The position numbers and the translations under genes were made by a program. The notes beneath the pieces were generated by a model. It was not told the origin of the DNA. It did no database searches and worked only from the letters and a program-made list of their open reading frames with translations. Shown one piece after another: positions 45,555 to 54,510 of a stretch of 64,000 bases of DNA. This stretch comes from Streptomyces sp. NBC_00335 (lineage in GTDB: Bacteria > Actinomycetota > Actinomycetes > Streptomycetales > Streptomycetaceae). Location of the stretch: NCBI RefSeq assembly GCF_036127095.1, contig NZ_CP108006.1, forward strand, positions 1,736,001-1,800,000, in the 5' to 3' direction. Each line of letters opens with the position of its first letter. Position 1 is the first letter of the stretch.

Positions 45555-45928
45555 TCGTACTCCCTGGTGTCCAGTTCAGCGATGTGGGCCTGGTACCGCT
45601 TCTCCGCGAGGGGCACGTTGACGTCGTACCACCGCTGCCAGTTTCCGGCCTTGTCCCCGGCGACGAGCAGCACCGCGCGGCGCACCGGGTCGAACGCGAA
45701 CAGGATCCGGATCTCGCTGCCGCCCGAGGAGCCCGGACGCAGTTCTTTCATGTGGTGCTGCTCCGCACCCTTGATGCGATCGACGAGAGGCCGCCCGAGC
45801 GTGGGCCCGAACATCGTGAGCGCGTCCACCGCGTCCTCCACCTGTTCGGCGCTGCCCCAGTCCGTCTCGGCCAGCGCCTCGAACCACTCCGCCACCTCGC
45901 CCACGAGGATCACTTCCCATTGAGCCAC
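45551..45928 (-). CDS. higB: HigB/RelE-type toxin
   Basis: A 125-residue toxin of the RelE/ParE superfamily (GTG start). Family features are EWFEALAETD near the start, LRPGSSGGSEIRILFAFDP and the C-terminal VLLVAGDKAGNWQRWYDVNVPLAEKRY. Such proteins usually cut mRNA on the ribosome. A basic residue set is present in the strand after GGSEIR, so the toxin appears intact. It precedes its antitoxin with a four-base overlap. Confidence 0.85.
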   Translation of the reverse strand: MAQWEVILVGEVAEWFEALAETDWGSAEQVEDAVDALTMFGPTLGRPLVDRIKGAEQHHMKELRPGSSGGSEIRILFAFDPVRRAVLLVAGDKAGNWQRWYDVNVPLAEKRYQAHIAELDTREYE

Positions 45929-45937
45929 GCCCGCGAA

Positions 45938-45955
45938 GTTAACGCAAGCGTTAAC
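45938..45955. promoter_or_regulatory. HigBA operator
   Basis: GTTAACGC-AA-GCGTTAAC, perfect 8-base arms, centred 18 bases upstream of the toxin start. It is AT-rich in a GC-rich context and well placed to block transcription when HigA or HigBA binds. Confidence 0.8.
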
Positions 45956-45999
45956 CTCGCGGGTGGCCAGAGCGGCGGGGTTCACCCGTACGGGAACGG

Positions 46000-48063
46000 T
46001 CAGACGGTCTTGATCGCCGGGTCCGAGACTCCGGCCGCGCCCGTTTCCACGTGGCCGGCGAAGCGGCGCAGGAAGGTGGCGTCCGCGTCGGAGACGACGG
46101 TGACGTCGTACCAGCGGGCCGTGCCGGACAGGGCCACGGTGTGCGCGACGGTGCCGCCCGCCGCGACGCGCACGACCTGGGCGGTGCCGCCGTAGGCGTT
46201 GGTGACGGTCAGGTTGACGGCCGCCGTGCCCTCGTTGGTCAGGGACAGCACCAGGTTGCCGGTGGCCTTGTCGTGGCGGGCCGTCGCCTCGGGGCCGGCC
46301 TTCTTCGCCGGGCCCTTCCAGGTGCGCAGGAAGCCGTTCGGGCCCCAGACCGTGAGGTTGATCTGGTTGCCGGTGGAGCTGCTCGTGCTCCAGGTGTCCG
46401 ACAGGGTCTTGCCCGCCTCGACCGTGTAGGGCCAGGGGCCGTCCGTACGGTTGCCCGAGGTGCTGTGGAAGTGGGCGCCGAGGGAGGGACCCGAGGAGAA
46501 GGTCAGGGTGAACTTGCCCGTGGAGACCGCGGCCTTGCCGTCCACGTACGGGGCGTAGCCCAGTGCGCGGGTCGGCTTGGAGCCGGCTTCCTGCTTGGGC
46601 AGGGTGCCCGTCGCGGGCGGGGCCGGGTTGTAGGACGCGTGGCGGTTCTTGTCCGGCGGCACGTACGCGGCCGTGGACGGCAGGGCGGCGGGCGCGGAGT
46701 CGGCCCGGGTGAAGTCGAAGGCCGAGGTCAGGTCTCCGCAGACCGCGCGGCGCCACGGGGAGATGTTGGGCTCCTGCACGCCGAAGCGCTTCTCCATGAA
46801 GCGGATCACCGAGGTGTGGTCGAAGGTCTCGGAGCAGACGTAGCCGCCCTTGCTCCACGGGGAGACCACGATCATCGGGACGCGCGGGCCGAGGCCGTAC
46901 GGGCCGGCGGCGTAGCCGGAGACGCCCCCGGTGTACAGGTCGCCGGTGACGCTCGCCGTGGACAGGCCCCAGGCCGAGGACGCGGGCGGGTACGGCGGGA
47001 CGACGTGGTCGAAGAAGCCGTCGTTCTCGTCGTAGGTGATGAACAGGGCCGTCTTCGCCCACACGTCGGGGTTCGCGGTCAGCGAGTCCAGGACCTGCGA
47101 GATGTACCAGGCGCCGAAGTTCGTGGGCCAGTTGGCGTGCTCGCTGAACGCCTCGGGGGCGGCGATCCAGGAGACCTTCGGGAGGGTGCCGCCCACGACG
47201 TCCGCGCGCAGCTTGTCGAAGTAGGTGCCGCCCGACTTGACGTCGGTGCCCGTACGGGCCTTCTCGTACAGGGCGCTGCCGGGCTGGGCGCCCCGGAAAC
47301 TGTTGAAGTACAGCAGCGAGTTGTCGCCGTAGTTGCCGCGGAAGGCGTCGTTGATCCAGCCCCAGGATCCGGCGGCGTTCAGACCGTCGCCGATGTCCTG
47401 GTAGACCTTCCAGGAGACCCCGGCCGCCTCCAGGCGCTCGGGGTAGGTCTTCCAGCCGTAGCCGGCTTCCTGGTTGCCGAGGACCGGGCCGCCGCCCACG
47501 CCGTCGTTGCCCGTGTAACCCGTCCACATGTAGTAGCGGTTGGGGTCGGTGGCGCCGATGAAGGAGCAGTGGTAGGCGTCGCACACCGTGAAGGCGTCGG
47601 CGAGCGCGTAGTGGAACGGGATGTCGTTCCGGGTCATGTACGCCATGGTCGTCGCCGTCTTGGCCGGGACCCACTTGTCGTACTTGCCGTTGTTGTACGC
47701 CTGGTGGCCGCCGGCCCAGTCGTGGTTCAGGCCCGTCAGGAACTGCATGCCCAGGTCGTTGATCTGCGGGTTGAAGGGGAGGATGTCCTTCGTGCCGTTG
47801 GACTGGTGGAAGACGGACTTGCCGTTGTCCTGGATGACCGGCCTCGGGTCCCCGAACCCGCGGACCCCCTTCATCGCACCGAAGTAGTGGTCGAAGGAAC
47901 GGTTCTCCTGCATGAGGACGACGATGTGCTCGATGTCCTGGATCGTGCCGGTACTGCCCTGGGCCGAGATGGCGGCGGCCCGCGCGATGCTCTCGTTCAG
48001 CATCGTGACGGCGGCGGCGCCACCAGCGATCTGCAGGAACCTGCGCCGATTCAATTCAGTCAT
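46000..48063 (-). CDS. plcC: Phosphocholine-specific phospholipase C, Tat-exported
   Basis: A 687-residue secreted enzyme of the acid phosphatase-like PLC family. A twin-arginine signal (NRRRFLQIAGGAAAV) at the N-terminus sends it out folded. The catalytic domain starts IEHIVVLMQENRSFDHYFGAMKGVRGF, where the threonine or asparagine of the ENRSFDHYFG motif marks the active site; ITYDENDGFFDHVVPP contributes metal ligands. Two C-terminal beta domains (DUF756 type) follow from about residue 480. It would release phosphocholine from lipids, perhaps for phosphate supply; no convincing PHO box was found upstream. Confidence 0.9.
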   Translation of the reverse strand: MTELNRRRFLQIAGGAAAVTMLNESIARAAAISAQGSTGTIQDIEHIVVLMQENRSFDHYFGAMKGVRGFGDPRPVIQDNGKSVFHQSNGTKDILPFNPQINDLGMQFLTGLNHDWAGGHQAYNNGKYDKWVPAKTATTMAYMTRNDIPFHYALADAFTVCDAYHCSFIGATDPNRYYMWTGYTGNDGVGGGPVLGNQEAGYGWKTYPERLEAAGVSWKVYQDIGDGLNAAGSWGWINDAFRGNYGDNSLLYFNSFRGAQPGSALYEKARTGTDVKSGGTYFDKLRADVVGGTLPKVSWIAAPEAFSEHANWPTNFGAWYISQVLDSLTANPDVWAKTALFITYDENDGFFDHVVPPYPPASSAWGLSTASVTGDLYTGGVSGYAAGPYGLGPRVPMIVVSPWSKGGYVCSETFDHTSVIRFMEKRFGVQEPNISPWRRAVCGDLTSAFDFTRADSAPAALPSTAAYVPPDKNRHASYNPAPPATGTLPKQEAGSKPTRALGYAPYVDGKAAVSTGKFTLTFSSGPSLGAHFHSTSGNRTDGPWPYTVEAGKTLSDTWSTSSSTGNQINLTVWGPNGFLRTWKGPAKKAGPEATARHDKATGNLVLSLTNEGTAAVNLTVTNAYGGTAQVVRVAAGGTVAHTVALSGTARWYDVTVVSDADATFLRRFAGHVETGAAGVSDPAIKTV

Positions 48064-48365
48064 GGAGAACGACCTCTGCGGGTGAGACGGGTGCGGGGGG
48101 ATGTCGCTGGGCGCCCCAAGAACAGCGGCCCCGGGGTACCGGTCGGCATTGCTTTCATGACAGTGAGCCGTACACCTGGAGAACGGAATACCTCGTCAGA
48201 CGGTTCATGCCCCACCTGCCACACCTCTTCGCGATCTCTTCGCGATCCCTTCGCAGCCGTGGTCACCGTGCGGCGGGCCGGCGGTCGCGGGTACTCATCC
48301 GGCCGACGGGCGGGATGAGCATCCGTACTCAGGACCGGGGCCGGACGGCGCGTCATCGTGAAGGC
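48064..48365. promoter_or_regulatory. Divergent promoter region, phospholipase C and thiolase operon
   Basis: A 302-base gap with no gene. It holds the AGAGG ribosome binding site of plcC and a short tandem repeat of CTCTTCGCGAT (about 48224-48246). Nearer the operon are GTACTCATCC (48291-48300), GGATGAGCATCC (48313-48324) and CCGTACTCAGG (48323-48333). The shared TACTCA/TGAG elements could be regulator sites for the seven-gene operon; this is only a pattern. Confidence 0.4.
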
Positions 48366-49394
48366 ATGCCGAATCAGCCATCCGTACCGCACCCGCGGCT
48401 CCGCGCCGGGATCACCGCCGTCGCCGGCGTGCTGCCCGAGGACGTCCTCACCTCCGACCGGCTCCAGCGCGAGATCGCCGGCCGGGCCGGACTGGCGCTG
48501 CCGCCCCGGCTGCTGACCCAGGCCACCGGGATCCGTACCCGCCGGGTCGCGGCCGACGGGGTCTACGCCTCCACGCTCGCGGTGGGCGCCGCCCGCCTGG
48601 TGCTGGACAACGCCGGGCTCGGGCCCGCCGACATCGACCTGCTGCTCTTCGCCTCCGCCTCCCGCGACGTCGCCGAGCCCGCCACCGCGCACATCGTGCA
48701 GGCCGAACTCGGCACGAAGGCGCACGCCTTGGACGTCACCAACGCCTGCAACAGCTTCGTCAACGGCATCGACCTCGCCCGCGCCATGATCCTCGCCGGC
48801 CGGGCCCGGCGGGCCCTGGTGGTCACCGGGGAGACCCCGAGCCGGGCCGTGCGCACGGCGCCCGCCGACTTCGCGGAGTTCCGCGCGGGCTTCGCCGGCT
48901 ACACCTTCGGCGACGCGGGGGCCGCCGTGATCGTGGAGCCGGTGGAGCGCGGCGGGATCCTCGACGTGGACACCGAGACCCACTCCGAGCACTGGGAGGT
49001 CGGGGGCATCCCGGGCGGCGGATCGCGCCACCCGCGCGGGGACGCGTACACCTACTTCCGCGGCGACGGGCACGAACTGCGCGGGGTCTTCGAGAAGGTG
49101 GGCACCGCCGTCATCGACCGGACCCTGCACCGCACGGGCATGGGCTGGGACGATTTCTCCAAGGTGCTGGTGCACCAGGTGACGGTGCCCTATCTGGAGC
49201 GGTTCGCCGAGCTGACCGGGGTGCCCGCCGGGAAGCTGGTGGTGACCGTGCCCGAGCTCGGCAACATCGCGAGCGCGACGATCGGGGTGCAACTGGACCG
49301 GATATTCGGTGAACTGAGCTCTGGTGAGCGGGTGTTGTTCGTCGGACTCGGCGGCGGGATCAGCATCATGACGATGGTCTGGGAGAAGTCGTGA
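48366..49394 (+). CDS. OleA/KAS III-like thiolase-fold ketosynthase
   Basis: A 342-residue thiolase-superfamily enzyme. The triad is complete: C128 in VTNACNSFVNG, H270 in VLVHQVTVPY and N300 in ELGNIASAT. Compared with FabH, the segment NACNSFVNGIDLARAMI...ALVVTGE and the end VLFVGLGGGISIMTMVW look more like OleA, which condenses two acyl-CoAs to a beta-keto acid. A FabH-type role remains possible. It opens a seven-gene operon; its stop overlaps the GT2 start by four bases. The start ATG 48366 was chosen because upstream sequence is unconserved. Confidence 0.78.
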   Translation: MPNQPSVPHPRLRAGITAVAGVLPEDVLTSDRLQREIAGRAGLALPPRLLTQATGIRTRRVAADGVYASTLAVGAARLVLDNAGLGPADIDLLLFASASRDVAEPATAHIVQAELGTKAHALDVTNACNSFVNGIDLARAMILAGRARRALVVTGETPSRAVRTAPADFAEFRAGFAGYTFGDAGAAVIVEPVERGGILDVDTETHSEHWEVGGIPGGGSRHPRGDAYTYFRGDGHELRGVFEKVGTAVIDRTLHRTGMGWDDFSKVLVHQVTVPYLERFAELTGVPAGKLVVTVPELGNIASATIGVQLDRIFGELSSGERVLFVGLGGGISIMTMVWEKS

Positions 49395-50143
49395 GTGCGG
49401 CCGGGCGGCTGTGGGTGGTGGTGCCCGCGCACGAGGAGGAGGCCCGGCTCGCCGGGACCCTCGCCGCGCTCGCCCGCCAGCGGGACCGCGATTTCACCCT
49501 GTTGGTCGTCGACAACGCCTCGGCCGACCGGACGGGCGCCGTGGCGAGGGAGTTCGCGGCGGGCGCCCCCTTCACGGTGGAGGTCATCGAGGAGCCGGAG
49601 AAGGGCGTCGGCTCCGCCGTGGACACCGGCTTCCGGTACGCGATCGGGCGCGGCGCGACCCTGCTCGCCCGCACCGACGCCGACTGCCTGCCCCACCCGG
49701 GGTGGACGGGCGCGGCCCGGGCGGCGCTGGTCCGCAGCCCCGGGCTGGTGTGCGGGCGGATCGTGGCCCGCCGCGACGAGCACGGCCCGCTGGGCCGGGC
49801 CGGGTTCGGGGCGCTCGTACGGCTCGCCGGGCTCTTCGGCCGGCTGCGCCCCGAGCACGCGCGGCGCCGCGGCTACCGCGCCCCGTACCGGATGCACGCC
49901 GGGAACAACATGGCCATCACCGCCGAGCTGTACCTGGCCGTCGGCGGGATGCCGCGGCGCCCCTCCCCCACCGACCGGCTCTTCCTCAACGCGGTGCGCC
50001 GCCACACCGACCGGATCACGCGCTGCCGGGCGATGGTCGTGGAGAACTCCACCCGCCGGCTGCGTGCGTACGGGATCGCCGGCACGGCCCGCTGGTACCT
50101 CGGCCGCGGCAGCGGCCCGCACGGAACGGACGACCCCCGCTGA
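49391..50143 (+). CDS. Family 2 glycosyltransferase (first of two)
   Basis: A 250-residue GT2 enzyme without membrane segments. The nucleotide-sugar fold is visible in LWVVVPAHEEEARLAGTL, VVDNASADRTG and the DxD-like LARTDADCLPHPGW. It is a clear paralogue of the second GT2 at 52601-53365, which shares the same motifs in the same order. The acceptor is unknown. GTG start, coupled to the ketosynthase upstream (GTGA) and to the ligase downstream (TGATG). Confidence 0.82.
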   Translation: MSAAGRLWVVVPAHEEEARLAGTLAALARQRDRDFTLLVVDNASADRTGAVAREFAAGAPFTVEVIEEPEKGVGSAVDTGFRYAIGRGATLLARTDADCLPHPGWTGAARAALVRSPGLVCGRIVARRDEHGPLGRAGFGALVRLAGLFGRLRPEHARRRGYRAPYRMHAGNNMAITAELYLAVGGMPRRPSPTDRLFLNAVRRHTDRITRCRAMVVENSTRRLRAYGIAGTARWYLGRGSGPHGTDDPR

Positions 50144-51765
50144 TGCTGGACCGCCTCGACCACGCGCTGCGCGCCCGCCCCGAGCGGCCCGCCGTCCTGA
50201 CCGCCACGCGTACGGGAGCCACCCGGACCGCCGCCACGCGCGGGGAACTCGCCGAGCTGGCGGACGCGTTCGCCGCCGGGCTGTACGCGCGCGGGCTGCG
50301 CGCCGGGGACACGGTCGGGGTGGCCGTACGCCCCGGGCCGCGCGCGCTCGCCGTCCTGCTCGCGCTGTGGCGGCTCGGTCTGCGCGGGGCCGTCCTGGAC
50401 CCGGGCGCCGGACCCGACGTACTGCGCGCCCGGCTGGCTTCGGCGCGGCCCGCGCTGGTGCTGGCCGACGCCGCCGCGCAGGCGGTGGCCGGCTGGGCGC
50501 GGCCGCTGGCCCGGCGGGCGGCCGGGCTCGAACTGCCGGAGCTGGACGGTCTGGGCGCACCGGTGGCCACGGTCGGGCGGCGGCTGCCGGGGTGCGCGCC
50601 CGCGCTGGACCTGCGGGCGGCACGGGGCGGGGTTCCCCCGCGGTTCACGGGCGACGGGGACGCCGACGCCGTCATCGTGTTCACCTCCGGGACCACGGCG
50701 CGGCCCCGGGCGGTGGTACACACGCGGGCGAGTCTGGCCGCCGGGATGGAGACGGTGTCGGCGCTGTTCTCGCCCGGTCCCGGCGAGGCTCGGGCTTCCG
50801 CCGCGGCTGCCGAGCCCGTACTCGGCGGAACCTTCTTCGTGCTGGTCCCCGCCCTCGTGCGCGGCGCCCCCGTGGCCCTCCCGGCGCGTTCGCCCCGGGT
50901 GCTGGCACGCCAACTGGCCCGGCTGGCACCGCGGGACACCTACCTCACCCCGCCGCAGCTGCGGGACGCGCTGCGGGCGGGGGCCCGCTTCCGGGGCCGG
51001 GTGTGGACCGGATCGGCTCCGGCGAGCGCGGAACTGCTGGGACGCGTAAGGGAGTCGGGGGCGGATGAGGCCTGGGGGGTGTACGCGCTGACCGAGTTGT
51101 TCCCGGCCGCCGCGGTGGAGTCCCGGGAGAAGGCCGCCCACGAGGGTCCGGGAGACCTGGTGGGCGCCCCGCTGCCCGGGGTGCGCGCCGAGTCCGGCGC
51201 GGACGGGCAGCTGCTGCTGACCGGACCCGGGGCCCGGCACCGCTACCTCGGCGAGGACCCCGACCCGTGGGTGCGTACGGGCGACCGGGCGCGCCTGGAC
51301 GGCGCGGGCCGGATCGTGCTGGGGGGCAGGACCAAGGACATGGTGCTGCGCCGGGCCGAGAACATCTACCCGGGCCTGTACGAACCGGCCCTGCACGTGC
51401 CCGGGGTGGAACTGGCGCTGCTCGTCGGGGTCCCGGCGGACACCGGCGACCGGGACGGCGACCGCTACGGCGACGAGCGGCTCGTGGCGGTCGTCCAGCC
51501 CTGCCACGGGGTCGCCGAGCCCGCGCTGCGGTCCGCGCTTGCGGGCCCGCTGCGCCGCATGGGCACGGCAGCGCCCGACGCCCTGCTGTTCGCGCGGATC
51601 CCGCTGTCGGGACGCTCCCGCAAACCGGACCGCGCGGCGACGGCAGCCCTGGCGGCCCACCGGCTGGGCTCCCCCAGCGGCTCCGGCTCCGGCTCCGGCT
51701 CCCGCTCCGGCACCGGCACCGGCTCCGGCTCCGGTTCCGCACGCAACGGCGCGCCCAGGCCGTGA
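50143..51765 (+). CDS. AMP-dependent acyl-CoA ligase / OleC-like adenylating enzyme
   Basis: A 540-residue ANL-superfamily enzyme. The AMP-binding motif VIVFTSGTTARPRAVVHT, then WGVYALTELFPAA, VRTGDRARLDGAGRIVLGGRTKD and a C-terminal GRSRKPDRA lysine region are in order. GVYALTE in place of the usual YGxTE is somewhat like OleC beta-lactone synthetases. It could activate a fatty acid or close a beta-lactone; sequence alone cannot decide. The last 30 residues are a Ser/Gly/Thr repeat (SGSGSGSGSRSGTGTGSGSGS) from a short DNA repeat. Confidence 0.75.
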   Translation: MLDRLDHALRARPERPAVLTATRTGATRTAATRGELAELADAFAAGLYARGLRAGDTVGVAVRPGPRALAVLLALWRLGLRGAVLDPGAGPDVLRARLASARPALVLADAAAQAVAGWARPLARRAAGLELPELDGLGAPVATVGRRLPGCAPALDLRAARGGVPPRFTGDGDADAVIVFTSGTTARPRAVVHTRASLAAGMETVSALFSPGPGEARASAAAAEPVLGGTFFVLVPALVRGAPVALPARSPRVLARQLARLAPRDTYLTPPQLRDALRAGARFRGRVWTGSAPASAELLGRVRESGADEAWGVYALTELFPAAAVESREKAAHEGPGDLVGAPLPGVRAESGADGQLLLTGPGARHRYLGEDPDPWVRTGDRARLDGAGRIVLGGRTKDMVLRRAENIYPGLYEPALHVPGVELALLVGVPADTGDRDGDRYGDERLVAVVQPCHGVAEPALRSALAGPLRRMGTAAPDALLFARIPLSGRSRKPDRAATAALAAHRLGSPSGSGSGSGSRSGTGTGSGSGSARNGAPRP

Positions 51766-52604
51766 ACCCCCACCCCGGCCGAGGCCTCCCCCGCGCGGCG
51801 TCGCACCCCGCGAAGGCCGCACCCGCGTGGCGGGCCCGCGCCGCGGCCGCCCGGGGGCGGGTCATGGCCTCCCATCGCCGCTACACCCGGGCCAACGGCG
51901 ACGCGCTCGCGGGCTCGCTCACGTACGCCCTGCTCGTCGGGACGGCCCCGGCGGTGCTGCTGCTCGGCTCGCTGGCCGGCCGGGCCGGGGCGGGCGGGGG
52001 CGCGGCCGGGCGGGCCGTGGACGGGCTGGCCGCGGCCCTGCTGCCCGCCGCCGCGGCTCCGCTGGCCGGGCGGCTGCCCACCGCGGCCCCGTACTGGCGG
52101 CCGCTGCTCGTCCTCGCCCTCGGCTGGTCGGTGGTGCGGCTGACCCGGGCGCTGCGTACGGGGATCCGGGCCATGTGCGGGCAGAACGCGGGCAGCGGGA
52201 ACCCGGTGCGCGACGCGGCCCGGGACGTCGCGGGCGCGGCCGCGCTCTGCCTCGCGGGCACCGCCGTCGCCGCCGTGGTGACGGCGGGCGGGCCGGGCTG
52301 CGCGGTGCCCGCGCTGTGGGCGCTGTTCGCGGCCGTCCTGTGGCTCGCCCCGCACCGGGCCCCCGGCAGGCCCCGGCCGGCCGCCGTCGCGGGTCCGGCG
52401 CTGGCGGCCGCGCTGGCCTGCCGGCTGCTCGCCCTCGCCGCGGGCCCGTACCTCGCCGCGACCGCCGAACTGCACGACGTCCTCTACCGCGGGGCCGGGC
52501 CGCTGATCGGACTTCTCGTCTGGGGCAGCCTGTGCGCCCGGGTGCTGCTCCGCGCGGCGTCCTGGGCCGCCACCACCAACCAACCCGAAGGAGCCAGGAG
52601 TTGA
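51762..52604 (+). CDS. BrkB/YihY-like membrane protein
   Basis: A 280-residue membrane protein with about six hydrophobic segments. GDALAGSLTYALLVGTAPAVLLLGSL and the final VLYRGAGPLIGLLVWGSLCARVLLRAASWAA resemble BrkB/YihY proteins, in shortened form. Its place inside a lipid-like biosynthetic operon suggests export or membrane handling of the product, but this is a guess. GTG start overlaps the ligase stop (GTGA); a later methionine (RVMASHRRYTRANGD) could be the real start. Confidence 0.6.
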   Translation: MNPHPGRGLPRAASHPAKAAPAWRARAAAARGRVMASHRRYTRANGDALAGSLTYALLVGTAPAVLLLGSLAGRAGAGGGAAGRAVDGLAAALLPAAAAPLAGRLPTAAPYWRPLLVLALGWSVVRLTRALRTGIRAMCGQNAGSGNPVRDAARDVAGAAALCLAGTAVAAVVTAGGPGCAVPALWALFAAVLWLAPHRAPGRPRPAAVAGPALAAALACRLLALAAGPYLAATAELHDVLYRGAGPLIGLLVWGSLCARVLLRAASWAATTNQPEGARS

Positions 52605-53365
52605 CGAACCCGATCCTGTGGGTGGTCGTGCCCGCGTACAACGAGGCGGCGGCCATCGGGGCCACCCTGGCCGCGCTCGGCGCCCAGTACGACACCGGAT
52701 TCACGCTGGCGGTCGTGGACAACGCCTCCACCGACCGGACGGCCGAAGCGGTACGGGACTTCGCGCGCTCGGCGCCCTTTCCCGTCGAGCTGGTCGCGGA
52801 GGAGCGGCCCGGCGCCGGGACCGCCGCCGACACGGGCTTCCGGCACGCCATCGCCGCCGGCGCCACCCACCTGCTGCGCACCGACGCCGACTGCCTGCCC
52901 GCCCCGGACTGGACGGCCGTCGCGAAGGCGGAGTTCGGGCGGGGCGCCGAGATGCTGTGCGGCCGCAGCGTGCCGCGCCGCGACGAGCGGCCGACCCTTT
53001 TCGAAGCCCGGCTGCTGCCGGCGCTGATCCGGCTCACCTCGCTCTACGGGCGCTACCGGCGGGCCCACCGCGACCCGCGCTACCGCACCCCGTACGTCCT
53101 GTGCCACGGCCACAACCTGGGCATCACCGCGGGCCTCTACCTGCGCTGCGGCGGCGCCCTGCGGGTGCCGCTGCACGAGCGGTCCGAGGACGTGGCCCTG
53201 CTGAACCGGGCCCGCGAGCACAGCGAGCGGATCGTCCGCGCCGAGCACCTGGTGGTGCAGAACAGCTTGCGCAGGCTGCGCAGTTGGGGAGCCCGCCGCA
53301 CCCTGCTCTGGTACTGGGGCCGGCGCTACCGGCCCGCCGACACCGCGGAGGCACACGTCCGATGA
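52601..53365 (+). CDS. Family 2 glycosyltransferase (second of two)
   Basis: A 254-residue GT2 enzyme paralogous to the one at 49391-50143: LWVVVPAYNEAAAIGATL, VVDNASTDRTAEAV and LLRTDADCLPAPDW align directly. The start is TTG 52601, overlapping the previous stop (TTGA) with AAGGAG upstream. Two diverged copies in one operon suggest two successive sugar transfers or two acceptors. Confidence 0.82.
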   Translation: MTNPILWVVVPAYNEAAAIGATLAALGAQYDTGFTLAVVDNASTDRTAEAVRDFARSAPFPVELVAEERPGAGTAADTGFRHAIAAGATHLLRTDADCLPAPDWTAVAKAEFGRGAEMLCGRSVPRRDERPTLFEARLLPALIRLTSLYGRYRRAHRDPRYRTPYVLCHGHNLGITAGLYLRCGGALRVPLHERSEDVALLNRAREHSERIVRAEHLVVQNSLRRLRSWGARRTLLWYWGRRYRPADTAEAHVR

Positions 53366-54510
53366 CCACCACCGACCCAACGATCCGCGCCCAGGCCCGC
53401 ACCCAGACCCGCACCGATGCCCACACGAAGGCCCGCCGCCGCGACCGGCGGGTCTACCTGCACGCCCACCCGCTCCTGTTCGCGCTGCTCGCCGCCACCC
53501 GCGGGCGGCCCGTGCGCCGGCTCGGCCGCGGCACGCTGCTGGTCCACGGCGCGGAGGCCTACCGGGAGGCGCTGACCCGGCTGCCGCTGGACCGCACCGC
53601 GCCCGGCACCACGGGTGGCGCGGCCCGGGCCGCCCGGGTGGAGGGCGTGCTCTTCGACCAGGAGGGCTCCGGCCACCGGACGGCCCGGCGGGAGCTCGCC
53701 GAGCCGCTCGGCGCGGCCGGGACCCGGGAACTGCGCTCGGTGTGGCATCCGTTGCTCCTGCGACGGCTCGCGCCGCTGGCGCTCGGGGGCACGGTGGACC
53801 TGGTGCCGCTGGCCCGGGAACTGGCCGGCTCGGTGGTGTACGCGCTGCTGCGCCCCGGCTCCGGGGCCGACGCCTCCCCCCTCGCCCTCGCGGAGGCCGC
53901 CGCCGAGGCAGCGGCCGCCTCCGTGCGCAGCCACCTCCCCGGCCCGCCCCGCCCCGGCGCCGAGTCCGCGGCGATCCGCGCCGCCGGGCGGCTGCGCGGG
54001 CTCCTGGGTCCCGGGGCGGACGACCGGGCGGCGATGCTGGCGGTCGCCGCCGTCAACACCACGGTCGCGGCGCTGCCCCGGGCCGTGGCCTGGTGCGCCG
54101 ACGCGGGCCTGTGGGACCAGGCGGCGGACCCGGCCCTGTGCCCCGCCCTGGCCGACGAACTGCTGCGCGTGACGGCCGCCTCCCCCCTCCTCCCCCGGGT
54201 GGCCGCGGCCGGCGGCTCGGTCGGGGGCTGCCCGGTCCGGGCCGGGGACCGGCTGCTGCTGGTGGCCCGGCACGCGGCCGGAGCCCACCTGCGGGACCCC
54301 GACGGACGCGGCCCCGCCGAGCCGGGCATCGGCCGCCTGGTCTTCGGCGCCGGGCCGCACGCCTGCCCCGGAGCCCGCCTGGCGCGGGAGCAACTGGCCG
54401 GCGTACTGGCGGCGCTGGCTCCGTACCGGCCTGTCGTGACCCGGGCCCGGGTGGACCGCCGGGCGGCTCTGCCCGGGTGGCGTTCGCTGGTCGTACGGGC
54501 GGCGGCATGA
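53362..54510 (+). CDS. Cytochrome P450
   Basis: A 382-residue P450, a little short for the family. The heme motif FGAGPHACPGARLAREQ places the cysteine ligand at residue 335. The K-helix ExxR is DELLRV near residue 270 and the I-helix AAVNTTVAAL has a threonine in the oxygen-activation position. The substrate is presumably the product of the operon. Overlaps of four bases at both ends tie it to its neighbours. Ferredoxin partners are not in the window. Confidence 0.85.
   Translation: MTTTDPTIRAQARTQTRTDAHTKARRRDRRVYLHAHPLLFALLAATRGRPVRRLGRGTLLVHGAEAYREALTRLPLDRTAPGTTGGAARAARVEGVLFDQEGSGHRTARRELAEPLGAAGTRELRSVWHPLLLRRLAPLALGGTVDLVPLARELAGSVVYALLRPGSGADASPLALAEAAAEAAAASVRSHLPGPPRPGAESAAIRAAGRLRGLLGPGADDRAAMLAVAAVNTTVAALPRAVAWCADAGLWDQAADPALCPALADELLRVTAASPLLPRVAAAGGSVGGCPVRAGDRLLLVARHAAGAHLRDPDGRGPAEPGIGRLVFGAGPHACPGARLAREQLAGVLAALAPYRPVVTRARVDRRAALPGWRSLVVRAAA

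Noticed and set aside
48064..48365. PHO box upstream of phospholipase C
   Set aside because: GTTCATGCCCCACCTG is too far from the repeated GTTCACC pattern to be called.
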